Shown here piece by piece: positions 25,663-33,158 of a stretch of 33,158 nt of DNA. The DNA lies in the NCBI GenBank assembly GCA_937868545.1, contig CALMMX010000151.1:1-33158 (forward strand), in the 5' to 3' direction. This DNA comes from an uncultured Bacteroidota bacterium (GTDB lineage: Bacteria > Bacteroidota > Bacteroidia > B-17B0 > Aurantibacillaceae). Position 1 is the first letter of the stretch. Every line of letters starts with the position of its first letter. The notes beneath the pieces were generated by a model. The model saw only the letters and a program-made list of their open reading frames with translations. It did not search any database and was not told the origin of the DNA. Made by a program: the position numbers and the translations under genes.

Positions 25663-26649
25663 CTAAAACTGAGCTAATACTGGTTTATTATTCACAATAT
25701 TTTCTATTTTTTCCAATATTTCATTGGTTAATAAAGGCAGTACATCTAGTGCTTTTAAATTTTCAATTAACTGTTCTTTTTTAGAAGCTCCTAAAATAGC
25801 AGTACTTACGTGTGGATTTTTAATAGTCCATGCAATTGATAATTGAGCTATGGAAATACCTAATTCTTGAGCTAGTTTAGTTAATTGTTTTGTTTTTTCT
25901 ATACGAGAATTTTCACCTAAGGTTCTTTCTTTCAACCAATCCATACCTTCAATGTGCAAACGATTATCTTCAGGTATTCCATTATTGTATTTGCCCGATA
26001 AAAGTCCAGATGCTAAAGGGCTCCAAATGGTAGTTCCTAAGCCAAAATCTCTAAAAAGGAGTAAATAATCTTTTTCTAATTTTGTTCTTTCAAATAAATT
26101 ATATTGTGGCTGTTCCATTGTAGGGCCTATTAAATGATGCCTTTCTGCAAAAACATAAGCTGCCATAATTTCATCATTTGCCCACTCGCTAGTGCCCCAA
26201 TACAATATTTTACCTTGCTGAATAAGGGTATTCATAGCCCAAACAGTTTCTTCAATAGGTGTGTTTTTATCAGGTCGGTGACAATAAAATAAGTCAATAT
26301 AATCTACTTGTAAGCGTTTTAAAGCTGCATGACAGCCTTCAATAATATGTTTGCGAGATAATCCTGTTTGGTTTGGCTTTCCTTGTTCGTAGCCAAAATA
26401 CACTTTACTAGAAACTAAATAAGAACTACGTTCCCAATTTTTTGCTTTTAAAATGGCGCCCATTACTTCTTCCGATTTTCCACGCGCATAAATTTCAGCA
26501 TTATCAAAAAAGTTTATGCCATTATCATAAGCTGTTGTAAGCAATTCATCAGCGGTTGTATCACCAATTTGTTTTCCAAAAGTTATCCATGAGCCAAAAG
26601 ACAATGTACTTACTTGTAACCCCGATTTTCCTAATCTTCTATATTCCAT
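25663..26649 (-). CDS. Aldo/keto reductase (Kv-beta/YghZ-like)
   Basis: NADPH-dependent (alpha/beta)8-barrel oxidoreductase of 328 residues. The catalytic tetrad is visible: D49 (FFDNAEIY), Y54, K82 (VSSKV) and H124 (FYCHRPD). C-terminal coenzyme motifs are present (LGASKKEQLIENLKAL), and the start MEYRRLGKSGLQVSTLSFGSW is typical of the potassium-channel beta-subunit-like subgroup. It reduces small aldehydes or ketones; the substrate cannot be told. It lies 15 bp after an O-methyltransferase gene and 12 bp before the TPR kinase gene, so it appears to be part of one operon. Confidence 0.94.
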   Translation of the reverse strand: MEYRRLGKSGLQVSTLSFGSWITFGKQIGDTTADELLTTAYDNGINFFDNAEIYARGKSEEVMGAILKAKNWERSSYLVSSKVYFGYEQGKPNQTGLSRKHIIEGCHAALKRLQVDYIDLFYCHRPDKNTPIEETVWAMNTLIQQGKILYWGTSEWANDEIMAAYVFAERHHLIGPTMEQPQYNLFERTKLEKDYLLLFRDFGLGTTIWSPLASGLLSGKYNNGIPEDNRLHIEGMDWLKERTLGENSRIEKTKQLTKLAQELGISIAQLSIAWTIKNPHVSTAILGASKKEQLIENLKALDVLPLLTNEILEKIENIVNNKPVLAQF

Positions 26650-26664
26650 GTGTATTTATTAATT

Positions 26665-27306
26665 TTATTTTTTTTGAATCACCATTAATCCATCTCTTAT
26701 GGGGAGCAACATGTTTTCTACTCGAGCATCTTGCTGAACGTATTTATTAAATTCATGTAACGCAAGCGTTTCTCTATCCATTATATCTTCTTGCATAGTA
26801 ATTTTACCGCTCCATAGCACGTTATCTGCTATAACAAGTCCACCAGCATTTAGTTTATCAATTATTAAATTATAATAGGTGAGGTAGTTTTTTTTATCAG
26901 CATCAATAAAAACTAAGTCAATCTTTTCTTCAAAATTTTTAATATAATCTTTAGCGTCTGCAGTTATAAGTTGTATTTGGATTGCATGAGGAGATTGCGA
27001 AATAAAAGATTGTGCAAAGCTGGAAGTTTCTTCATTTACATCTAAGCTTATTAATTTCCCATCTTTAGCTAAGCCTTCCGCTAAGCACAATGCCGAATAG
27101 CCTGTGTAGGTGCCAATTTCAATAATTAGTTTTGGTTGTTTTAATTTTGAAATAAAACTTAAGAAACGCCCTTGCAAATGCCCACTCAACATACGTGGAG
27201 AAATAACTTTTAAATGAGTTTCTCTGTTAAGACTTGATAATAATGGAGTTTCGGCGCTAGTGTGATTTTCGCAATACTGTGCTAGTTCTTTTGATATAAA
27301 TTCCAT
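26665..27306 (-). CDS. SAM-dependent O-methyltransferase (caffeoyl-CoA/catechol type)
   Basis: Class I methyltransferase of 213 residues. Motif I is IEIGTYTGYSALCLAEGL, followed by the ribose-binding acidic end LISLDVNEE and the metal-site strand VFIDADKKNY with LVIADNVLWSGK. This is the Mg2+-dependent catechol/caffeoyl-CoA methyltransferase family; bacterial members often methylate catechols or small phenolics. It begins 6 bp after the GyrI-like gene and precedes the aldo/keto reductase gene by 15 bp. Confidence 0.92.
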   Translation of the reverse strand: MEFISKELAQYCENHTSAETPLLSSLNRETHLKVISPRMLSGHLQGRFLSFISKLKQPKLIIEIGTYTGYSALCLAEGLAKDGKLISLDVNEETSSFAQSFISQSPHAIQIQLITADAKDYIKNFEEKIDLVFIDADKKNYLTYYNLIIDKLNAGGLVIADNVLWSGKITMQEDIMDRETLALHEFNKYVQQDARVENMLLPIRDGLMVIQKK

Positions 27307-27312
27307 AGGGCA

Positions 27313-27792
27313 TTAATCTTTAGGTTTTATTGGTATCCAAATTTCTTCTTCAGAGTCAGGGTCATTGTTTTTGTATTTTTCGCCAAGCACTTCAAAGTGC
27401 GGACGGTTATCTAACATGTATTCTGAGTTTGGAATCCATTTGCCATAAATGTAATTAAAAATACTTGTATCAGTATTTAATCCTTTATAATGAAAAACTG
27501 CGTACAAACCTTCTGGCAATATAAGCCAACTCATATTTGGAGGAAGATCATCAAATGTACTTACCTCTGCAGTAGCCCATTTTGTTATTTCTTGTTCAAA
27601 ATCTTTGGGCCCATTTAATGGAGATTTGTAAACTCTAACCGAAAACAAATTTGCACTAATAGTGTTTTTTATTTCTTTTCTGTAGGGCATAAAGCCTTTC
27701 CATAATTCGCCGGTTTTATTATCAAATAATGACATTTGAATGCAATGCCCAACTAATTTTATTTCTTTCAGTATTTCTATACGTGGTTCCAT
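27313..27792 (-). CDS. GyrI-like small-molecule-binding protein
   Basis: Stand-alone effector-binding domain of 159 residues: PRIEILKEIKLVGHCIQMS at the start, an internal YRKEI segment, and the strand-helix-strand block LPEGLYAVFHYKGLNTDTSIFNYIYGKWIPNSEYMLDNRPHFEVLGEKY (written here to show the family core; conserved parts are the E/G turn, the W-P turn and the RPHFEVLGE strand). Members relate to GyrI and the ligand domain of Rob and BmrR; free-standing ones bind drugs or hydrolyse small electrophiles. Its ATG is only 5 nt from the T-run of the efp terminator, so initiation must use either read-through RNA or an unseen promoter. Confidence 0.85.
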   Translation of the reverse strand: MEPRIEILKEIKLVGHCIQMSLFDNKTGELWKGFMPYRKEIKNTISANLFSVRVYKSPLNGPKDFEQEITKWATAEVSTFDDLPPNMSWLILPEGLYAVFHYKGLNTDTSIFNYIYGKWIPNSEYMLDNRPHFEVLGEKYKNNDPDSEEEIWIPIKPKD

Positions 27793-27797
27793 GGCAT

Positions 27798-27835
27798 AAA
27801 AAAAACCTTCAAGGTTAATTAAATCTTGAAGGTTT
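27798..27835 (-). terminator. Rho-independent terminator of accA-efp, abutting the next start codon
   Basis: A perfect 11-bp stem (AAACCTTCAAG 27803-27813 with CTTGAAGGTTT 27825-27835), an 11-nt loop, and on the minus strand a run of eight T ending at 27798. It begins 16 bp after the efp stop and ends 5 nt before the ATG of the GyrI-like gene. Confidence 0.88.
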
Positions 27836-27851
27836 CAATAAATAATACATA

Positions 27852-28418
27852 TTATTTTTTTACACGTTCAACATAAGATGCTGTACGAGTATCAACTTTT
27901 ACTAAATCACCTTCATTACAAAATAATGGAACGTTTACAATTGCTCCAGTATCTAAAGTTGCAGGTTTTAATGTGTTAGTTGCTGTATCTCCTTTAATTC
28001 CTGGCTCTGCATAAGTAATTTCACAAACTACAAATGTTGGAGCCTCAGCTAAAATTACATTTTCACCACCTTCAAAAGAAATTTTAACTTCCATTCCTTC
28101 TTTTAAAAATTGTGCCGAATCGCCAAATAAAATCATAGGAACATGAATTTGATCATAAGTAGCATTATCCATCACCACTGCAAATTCCCCTTCAACATAT
28201 ATAAATTGCATTTGTTTAAATTCAACGCGCACTAATTCAACAGTTTCACCCGAACGAAAACGATTTTCAATTTGTTTTCCATTAATTAAATTACGCATTT
28301 TTGCTTGGTAAAATGCACGTAAGTTACCAGGTGTGCGGTGTTGCCACTCTGTTACTTGCATTAATTCACCATTCATTCTAATAATCGTACCAACGTTTAC
28401 ATCTCCTGTATCTGCCAT
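27852..28418 (-). CDS. efp: Translation elongation factor P
   Basis: EF-P of 188 residues, normal length, with the three beta-barrel domains. It relieves ribosomes stalled on proline runs. The C-terminal signature is intact (YAEPGIKGDTATNTLKPATLDTGAIVNVPLF and VDTRTASYVERV). The tip of the domain I loop reads TPGNLRAF (29-36): N32 stands where E. coli has the beta-lysylated K34 (PGKGQAF), and the nearest basic residue, R34, is two positions later. This suggests a form not modified by the EpmA route. It follows accA by 29 bp and is closed by the hairpin at 27798-27835. Confidence 0.96.
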   Translation of the reverse strand: MADTGDVNVGTIIRMNGELMQVTEWQHRTPGNLRAFYQAKMRNLINGKQIENRFRSGETVELVRVEFKQMQFIYVEGEFAVVMDNATYDQIHVPMILFGDSAQFLKEGMEVKISFEGGENVILAEAPTFVVCEITYAEPGIKGDTATNTLKPATLDTGAIVNVPLFCNEGDLVKVDTRTASYVERVKK

Positions 28419-28447
28419 GTTCTTTAAGTTTTAATTTATAATTATGT

Positions 28448-29413
28448 TTATTCTACTTCCATATCATGCACTACACCCATCGCACCAAACTTTTCAATAC
28501 GAGCATTGATGCGCTCTTCAGGGCTTTGTTGTTTTAATGTAGCTAAATGTTTTAAAATTTCTTGTTTAACGGTTTCAAAAGTTTCTTTATGGTTATTGTG
28601 AGCGCCACCTAGTGGTTCTTTAATAATACCATCAATTAAGCCGTTTCCATTCATATCATCTGGAGTTAATTTTAATGCCTCAGCAGCAGTTTCTTTAAAA
28701 CTCCAACTACGCCATAAAATGGATGAACATGACTCTGGCGAAATAACAGAATACCAAGTGTTTTCAAGCATTAAAACTTTATCACCTATACCAATTCCTA
28801 AAGCTCCACCACTTGCACCTTCACCTATAATAATACAAATTACGGGCACTTTAAGTTGAGTCATTTCAAGTAAATTACGAGCAATGGCTTCTCCTTGTCC
28901 GCGTTCTTCTGCTTCTAAGCCTGGGTAGGCACCGGGAGTATCAATAAATGTAACAATTGGCTTATTAAATTTTTCGGCCATTTTCATTAAGCGTAATGCT
29001 TTACGGTAGCCTTCAGGGTTAGCCATACCAAAACGTCTAATTTGACGCATTTTAGTATTTATACCTTTTTGCTGTCCAATAAACATTACTGTTTGTCCGT
29101 CTATTTCTCCAAACCCTCCAACCATTGCTTTATCATCGCCCACAGTTCTATCACCATGTAATTCAATAAATGAACTACTTGATACGTGGTCAATATATGC
29201 TAATGTATATGGTCTTTCTGGATGACGGCTAATTTGAACGCGTTGCCAAGCTGTAAGGTTAGAAAAAATCTCTACTCTTTTCGAGTGAATTTTAGCTTCG
29301 AGTTCAGCAATTGCTTTACTCATATCTACTTTGCTTTTTTCAGCAACAGATTTTAATTTTTCTAATTCTTCGGCAAGTTCCTGAATTGGTTTCTCAAAAT
29401 CAAGATATGTCAT
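28448..29413 (-). CDS. accA: Acetyl-CoA carboxylase carboxyltransferase subunit alpha
   Basis: Subunit of 321 residues, standard length. With AccD it transfers the carboxyl group from biotin to acetyl-CoA to give malonyl-CoA, the first step of fatty acid synthesis. Recognisable parts are the N-terminal helical section ([19 protein letters not shown]), the [19 protein letters not shown] segment, [46 protein letters not shown] and [17 protein letters not shown], which line the active site. It leads an accA-efp pair; a -7 match lies 23 bp upstream. Confidence 0.97.
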   Translation of the reverse strand: MTYLDFEKPIQELAEELEKLKSVAEKSKVDMSKAIAELEAKIHSKRVEIFSNLTAWQRVQISRHPERPYTLAYIDHVSSSSFIELHGDRTVGDDKAMVGGFGEIDGQTVMFIGQQKGINTKMRQIRRFGMANPEGYRKALRLMKMAEKFNKPIVTFIDTPGAYPGLEAEERGQGEAIARNLLEMTQLKVPVICIIIGEGASGGALGIGIGDKVLMLENTWYSVISPESCSSILWRSWSFKETAAEALKLTPDDMNGNGLIDGIIKEPLGGAHNNHKETFETVKQEILKHLATLKQQSPEERINARIEKFGAMGVVHDMEVE

Positions 29414-29435
29414 GTTAGTTAGTTTTAGTGAGGGG

Positions 29436-29443
29436 CAAATATA
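29436..29443 (-). promoter_or_regulatory. Candidate -7 element for accA-efp
   Basis: Minus-strand TATATTTG fits TAnnTTTG and lies 22 bp before the accA ATG in the 39-bp gap after the CocE-type gene. A near match to TTTG (TTCG at 29460-29463) sits 16 nt upstream. A short leader of under 20 nt would result. Confidence 0.45.
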
Positions 29444-29452
29444 ATAAAAAAA

Positions 29453-31363
29453 CTAATACCGAATGAGACCTTTGGGAGTAGCATCAGGTAGTGTCAAATA
29501 CGACTTATTATCCAAATTATGGTATATTTTTATGTCAGATTTGATAAAATCTTTATCCTCACAATGGTAAATATCAATAAATTGTTGCGGATTTCTATCT
29601 ACTAGGGGGAACCAAGTACTTTGTATTTGAATCATTAATTTGTGTCCCTTTTTAAAGGTGTGTGCAATATCTGGTAAACACAATTTTACAGTAGTTATTT
29701 TATTTGGTTCAAAAGGTTCTGGTTTTTCAAAGCTATTTCTATATTTTCCGCGCATCACCTCTCCACGAACCAGCATTTGGTAGCCATTCATTACATAGTT
29801 TTTACCTTTCCACATGCTATTAATTATACTGTCATCATAATTTTTATAAGAAAAATCATTTGGGTACACATCAATTATTTTTACAATAAAATCTGCATCT
29901 GTTGAGGATAAAGCTACACTAATATTAGCGGTTACTGTTCCAGCTATGGTTAAGTCATTTTTCAAGTAATCAGTTTCAAAACAAACCACATCAGTTCTTT
30001 TACTTGCAAATCGCTGGTCGTCGGTCATGTATTCGCGAGTTCGGCTTGTCATAGGCCCCTCAATATATGGTACTGGTTTGTTTGGATCGCTTGTATATTG
30101 AGTGAAATCGGTATGATTATCGTATTTTGGTTCAAAATTTAATTTACCTCCAGGTAATAAATACAATTCTTTATTTTTATTTTCTATTGGAGGCCAAGTT
30201 GTATTACTATGAAATAGGTTTTCGCCACTATAAAATACATTTGTTTTTCCTAAAGTTGCAATGTCTCCTTTACCTTTCAAATAATAATTAAAAAAAGGAA
30301 TTTCTAAATTTTGCTGATAATACATAGATGTTTTAAAACCAAATGCCACATTACCTAAATAACTGCCGTCGCTTTTTAGCCAGCCGCCATGGTACCATGG
30401 GCCCATTACTAAATACGTGTTTTTGTAATTTTTAATAGCATCAAACAAACGCCAAGCTCCGTAACAGTCCTCCGCATCAAATAAGCCACCCACTACCATT
30501 ATTGCAGGTAGCTGTTTTGTGTAGTTTGTAAAGCCAACACGAGCGTCACGGGCTTTCCACCAATCATCTAAATTAGGGTGATTCATTAAATCTGTCCAAA
30601 ATTTAATACTATCTCCCATTAATTTACTAAAATTTTTAAGAGCTCCCGTTTCTAAATAAAATTGGTATTTCTCCTCAGTATAATATTTAAATTCTTTTGG
30701 GCCAATTGTGGTTGGCTTTGGTCGTGGTTGCCCAAAACTAGAATAAAAATTAAAGGCATCATTAAGCATAAAGGCACCATTGTGGTGAAAGTCGTCGCCC
30801 ATAAACCAATCGGTAACTGGTGCTTGAGGACTTACTGCTTTTACTGCTGGATGTCCGCTAAGAGCAGCCATTGTGGAGTAAAATCCAGGATACGAAATAC
30901 CAAAAACTCCAAGGTTTCCATTATTATTAGGAATGTTTTTTACAAGCCAATCTACAGCATCGTATGTATCACTTGCTTCATCAATATCGGTTTTCTTTTT
31001 TTTATTTGGATTAAATGGCCTCACATCTACAAATTCACCTTCGCTCATCCATCTTCCGCGCACATCCTGAAACACAAAAATGTAGCCCTCCTTTAAATAT
31101 TCTTTCCAATGTGCTGTGTATAATCTATTTTGAAAATTACCCTCTCCATATGGTGCGCAAGAGTAGGGTGTTCTTACCATTAAAAAAGGATGCTTTTCTG
31201 TTGCAGATTTTGGGGTGTACACAGCTGTAAAAAGTTTAACACCATCACGCATTGTAATAGAATATTCTTTTTTAATGTAATTTTCTTTTACCCATTTTTC
31301 ATCAATGGTTTGAGCATTAAGGTTAAATGATATATAAAACAATAATAGGAGAATATATTTCAT
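29453..31363 (-). CDS. Secreted CocE/NonD-family hydrolase (X-Pro dipeptidyl-peptidase S15-like)
   Basis: Alpha/beta-hydrolase of 636 residues with a signal peptide (1-17, NLNAQ). Nucleophile S157 sits in GISYPG, the oxyanion tyrosine is Y67 in RTPYS, the catalytic Asp is probably D296 in GGLFDAED, and H325 is in GPWYHGG. The C-terminal jelly-roll domain (about 400-636; IAGTVTANISVALSSTDADFIVKI, LMIQIQSTWFPLVDRN) completes the family layout of alpha-amino-acid ester hydrolases, cocaine esterases and glutaryl-7-ACA acylases. It probably acts in the periplasm on amide or ester bonds of peptides or acyl compounds; the substrate cannot be told. Its start diverges from the kelch-protein gene. Confidence 0.92.
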   Translation of the reverse strand: MKYILLLLFYISFNLNAQTIDEKWVKENYIKKEYSITMRDGVKLFTAVYTPKSATEKHPFLMVRTPYSCAPYGEGNFQNRLYTAHWKEYLKEGYIFVFQDVRGRWMSEGEFVDVRPFNPNKKKKTDIDEASDTYDAVDWLVKNIPNNNGNLGVFGISYPGFYSTMAALSGHPAVKAVSPQAPVTDWFMGDDFHHNGAFMLNDAFNFYSSFGQPRPKPTTIGPKEFKYYTEEKYQFYLETGALKNFSKLMGDSIKFWTDLMNHPNLDDWWKARDARVGFTNYTKQLPAIMVVGGLFDAEDCYGAWRLFDAIKNYKNTYLVMGPWYHGGWLKSDGSYLGNVAFGFKTSMYYQQNLEIPFFNYYLKGKGDIATLGKTNVFYSGENLFHSNTTWPPIENKNKELYLLPGGKLNFEPKYDNHTDFTQYTSDPNKPVPYIEGPMTSRTREYMTDDQRFASKRTDVVCFETDYLKNDLTIAGTVTANISVALSSTDADFIVKIIDVYPNDFSYKNYDDSIINSMWKGKNYVMNGYQMLVRGEVMRGKYRNSFEKPEPFEPNKITTVKLCLPDIAHTFKKGHKLMIQIQSTWFPLVDRNPQQFIDIYHCEDKDFIKSDIKIYHNLDNKSYLTLPDATPKGLIRY

Positions 31364-31442
31364 GGAGTTTTTTTGGTAAAAATAAATAAAAAGCTCGCAA
31401 TTTAAGTCATTAAAAGTCGTTTTATATGATAAACAGCAAATT

Positions 31443-32636
31443 ATGAATAAAATTTTTTTACTGATTTTAACACTATGTATTTCATATACTCTATTTAGTC
31501 AAACATGGGTTAAATTATCAGATTTTCCAAGTACAGAAAGGGATGATGGTTTAAAATTTTCAATTGCAAATAAAGTGTATTGTGGTAGTGGTCTTCAAGT
31601 TGGTTGGACCTGTGCTAATGATTTTTATGCATTTGATTTAGTATCAGAAACATGGTCATCAATTGCCTCAATGCCAACAACGGCATCAAGACAGTATGGT
31701 GTAGGATTTTCGTTATATGGCAAGGGTTATGTATTTGGCGGCATAAATGACTCAGGTGTTTATTTAAATGATCTGTTGGAATATGATCCTATTACTAATA
31801 CGTGGTTGCAAAAAGCAAGTTTGCCAGCGTTGGGAAGAGCTGGAGCAGTTGCATTTGTAATTAATAATATAGTATATATTGTTGGAGGCAGAACAATTAC
31901 TAATAATGCGATTTTTGAAACATGGAAATACAATGTGTTAACTGACTCTTGGACTCAAATGTCTAATTTACCTATAAGTGGAATTTGGAGAGGAGTAAGT
32001 TTTGAAAATAACAATTTGGGATATGTTGGGTTAGGAAGAAATAATTTAGATCAAAATAACAAACATTTTTTTGAATATAATCCCATAACAAATAATTGGA
32101 TTCAAGTAGCTGGTTACAGCCATGCCGGCAGAGCTTATACTGGTTATTCTCAAATTGGAAATTTGGCATTTTTATTTGGAGGAGCAGATAGTTTAGGAAT
32201 GATTGATAATGCCTTTGAAAGAATTGATTTAACTGATTTTTCTACTCAGATGTTATCTCCTTTTGCAAGTATACCTCGAAAGGGTTGTATAGCATTTACT
32301 GGTAATAATTCTTTTTATATCACAACAGGTGTTTCTACTACTGCAAGGTTTAAAGAAACGTGGAAAGCGTCTGGTATTGTTGGTTTAAAAGGCTTGACAG
32401 AAGAGAATAATGAATTGAAAATTTATCCAAATCCTGCAACAAATGAATTGCATATAATCTCAAAAAGAGATGATATTTCAACTATTAAAGTTATTACTAT
32501 GTTAGGAGAGGAATTGCTAAGTTTTACTGAAGGTTTCGAAAATATGGATGTTTCAGAACTAAATAAAGGAAATTACATTGTGGTAGTTAAGTTAAAAAGT
32601 AATAAAAATACTTATGGTAAATTAATTATTGAATAG
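31443..32636 (+). CDS. Secreted kelch-repeat protein with T9SS type A sorting domain
   Basis: Protein of 397 residues with a signal peptide (1-19, TLFSQ). Kelch beta-propeller repeats fill about 21-305, with blades such as GYVFGGINDSGVYLNDLLEYDPITNTWLQKASLP, IVYIVGGRTITNNAIFETWKYNVLTDSWTQMSNLP and HFFEYNPITNNWIQVAG. The C-terminal 80 or so residues are a T9SS type A domain with KIYPNPATNELHI, MLGEELLSF and KGNYIVVVKLKSNKNTYGKLIIE. It is exported to the surface; the ligand is unknown. A DUF2147 gene follows. Confidence 0.92.
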   Translation: MNKIFLLILTLCISYTLFSQTWVKLSDFPSTERDDGLKFSIANKVYCGSGLQVGWTCANDFYAFDLVSETWSSIASMPTTASRQYGVGFSLYGKGYVFGGINDSGVYLNDLLEYDPITNTWLQKASLPALGRAGAVAFVINNIVYIVGGRTITNNAIFETWKYNVLTDSWTQMSNLPISGIWRGVSFENNNLGYVGLGRNNLDQNNKHFFEYNPITNNWIQVAGYSHAGRAYTGYSQIGNLAFLFGGADSLGMIDNAFERIDLTDFSTQMLSPFASIPRKGCIAFTGNNSFYITTGVSTTARFKETWKASGIVGLKGLTEENNELKIYPNPATNELHIISKRDDISTIKVITMLGEELLSFTEGFENMDVSELNKGNYIVVVKLKSNKNTYGKLIIE

Positions 32637-32642
32637 ATTTTA

Positions 32643-32650
32643 TATATTTG
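32643..32650 (+). promoter_or_regulatory. Candidate -7 element for the DUF2147 gene
   Basis: TATATTTG fits TAnnTTTG and begins 6 bp after the kelch gene stop, 26 bp before the ATG at 32669. No TTTG is found at the right distance upstream, so the call rests on the -7 element alone. Confidence 0.4.
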
Positions 32651-32668
32651 GTACTTAAAAATTTTAAT

Positions 32669-33088
32669 ATGAAAAAAATTATAGCAATATGCATGTTATT
32701 AGTTAGTTCAATAACATTTGCGCAAACAGTAACGGCTGATGATATTATTGGTTCTTATATGACAACTGATAACGAAGGAAAAGTAGATATCTATAAAAAA
32801 GGAACTAAGTATTATGGTAAATTAGTTTGGAACAAAACAGAAGGTAAATTAGATATTAATAATCCAGATAAAACACAACATACTGTTCCTATTAGAGGAA
32901 AAGAATTATTAAAAGATTTTGTTTTTAATGGTTCTGATACTTGGAATAATGGTACCATTTACGATCCAAAAAATGGCAAAACATACAGCTGTAAAATAAC
33001 TCGTGATGAAAAAGGAAATCTTAATGTGCGCGGATACATTGGTGTTTCAATGTTAGGTAGAACAGCGTTTTGGGTAAAAGTAAAATAA
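32669..33088 (+). CDS. Secreted DUF2147-family protein
   Basis: The start is placed at the ATG at 32669, which gives a clean signal peptide (MKKIIAICMLLVSSITFAQ); the longer frame begins with TTG and lacks one. The mature part of about 120 residues is a small beta-barrel of the DUF2147 type: DDIIGSYMTTDNEGKVDIYK at the start, the YYGKLVWNK strand, the FNGSDTWNNGTIYDPKNGKTYSC core and the closing NVRGYIGVSMLGRTAFWVKV. The fold is lipocalin-like and is found in many Bacteroidota and Proteobacteria; its function is not known. It follows the kelch gene by 32 bp and precedes a probable psd gene by 10 bp. Confidence 0.9.
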   Translation: MKKIIAICMLLVSSITFAQTVTADDIIGSYMTTDNEGKVDIYKKGTKYYGKLVWNKTEGKLDINNPDKTQHTVPIRGKELLKDFVFNGSDTWNNGTIYDPKNGKTYSCKITRDEKGNLNVRGYIGVSMLGRTAFWVKVK

Positions 33089-33098
33089 ACTATATAAA

Positions 33099-33158
33099 AT
33101 GAAATTTCATAAAGAAGGTTATCCAACTTTAGTTTTAACTCTATTATTTTCGGCAATT
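33099..33158 (+). CDS. psd: Probable phosphatidylserine decarboxylase, N-terminal fragment
   Basis: An open frame starts with ATG at 33099 and runs to the window edge, 20 codons reading MKFHKEGYPTLVLTLLFSAI. The opening (Lys-Phe-His-Lys-Glu-Gly followed by a hydrophobic helix) is what I recall of Bacteroidota Psd proteins, membrane enzymes that turn phosphatidylserine into phosphatidylethanolamine. The catalytic region lies outside the window, so this rests on a short match. Confidence 0.6.
   Translation, partial: MKFHKEGYPTLVLTLLFSAI

Noticed and set aside
30662..31096. A 144-codon plus-strand open frame opposite the CocE-type hydrolase
   Set aside because: The minus-strand gene has all catalytic motifs across this stretch; the antisense frame shows no domain or signal.
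1..33158. CRISPR arrays, tRNA/rRNA genes, prophage or transposase genes
   Set aside because: I looked for regular repeat-spacer series, cloverleaf-like stretches and integrase/transposase motifs and saw none; the repeats found are short palindromes, not arrays.

Overview
The window looks like an ordinary chromosomal stretch of a free-living member of the Bacteroidota. The evidence is the strong A+T bias, at least four secreted proteins ending in type IX secretion system (T9SS) sorting domains (type A and type B), many signal peptides ending in the motif S/A-Q, LytTR- and NarL-type two-component genes, the bactofilin-AtpZ gene pair, and -7 promoter elements of the form TAnnTTTG. The sequence does not fix the genus. 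No tRNA, rRNA, CRISPR array, phage or transposase was seen.

Layout, left to right. (1) 1-900, minus strand: a LytTR response regulator whose 3' end overlaps the start of a secreted or membrane sensor-like gene cut by the window edge. (2) 1036-3259, minus: a C1B cysteine peptidase with its own terminator, preceded by bactofilin, AtpZ and an AtpI-like membrane protein. This trio usually precedes the F-type ATP synthase genes, but here no atpB follows. (3) 3260-3692: a gene-poor stretch with two long inverted repeats. (4) 3693-8904, minus: a compact operon of the potassium importer Kup and two unrecognised lipoproteins. (5) 9102-18316, plus: a tightly packed run of two large T9SS cargo proteins, an orphan membrane histidine kinase, and a complete metal-chelate/corrinoid-type ABC importer (binding lipoprotein, permease, ATPase) split by a short-chain dehydrogenase gene. 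It ends 1 bp from a convergent lytic transglycosylase gene. (6) 19401-19753: an intergenic cluster of three different palindromic repeats. (7) 19754-31363, minus: purL; a T9SS adhesin-like protein; a run of GyrI-like protein, O-methyltransferase, aldo/keto reductase, TPR histidine kinase and NarL regulator; accA-efp; and a CocE/NonD-type secreted hydrolase. (8) 31443 to the end, plus: a kelch-repeat T9SS protein, a DUF2147 protein and the first codons of a probable phosphatidylserine decarboxylase gene.

Most genes are housekeeping or belong to familiar Bacteroidota families. The parts most worth a second look are the Kup-linked lipoprotein pair, the mixed cell-surface/kinase/ABC-importer run, the detached ATP-synthase leader genes, the EF-P with an Asn at the usual modified Lys position, the terminator abutting the GyrI-like start codon, and the clustered intergenic palindromes. 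I see no clear new defence or mobile system.
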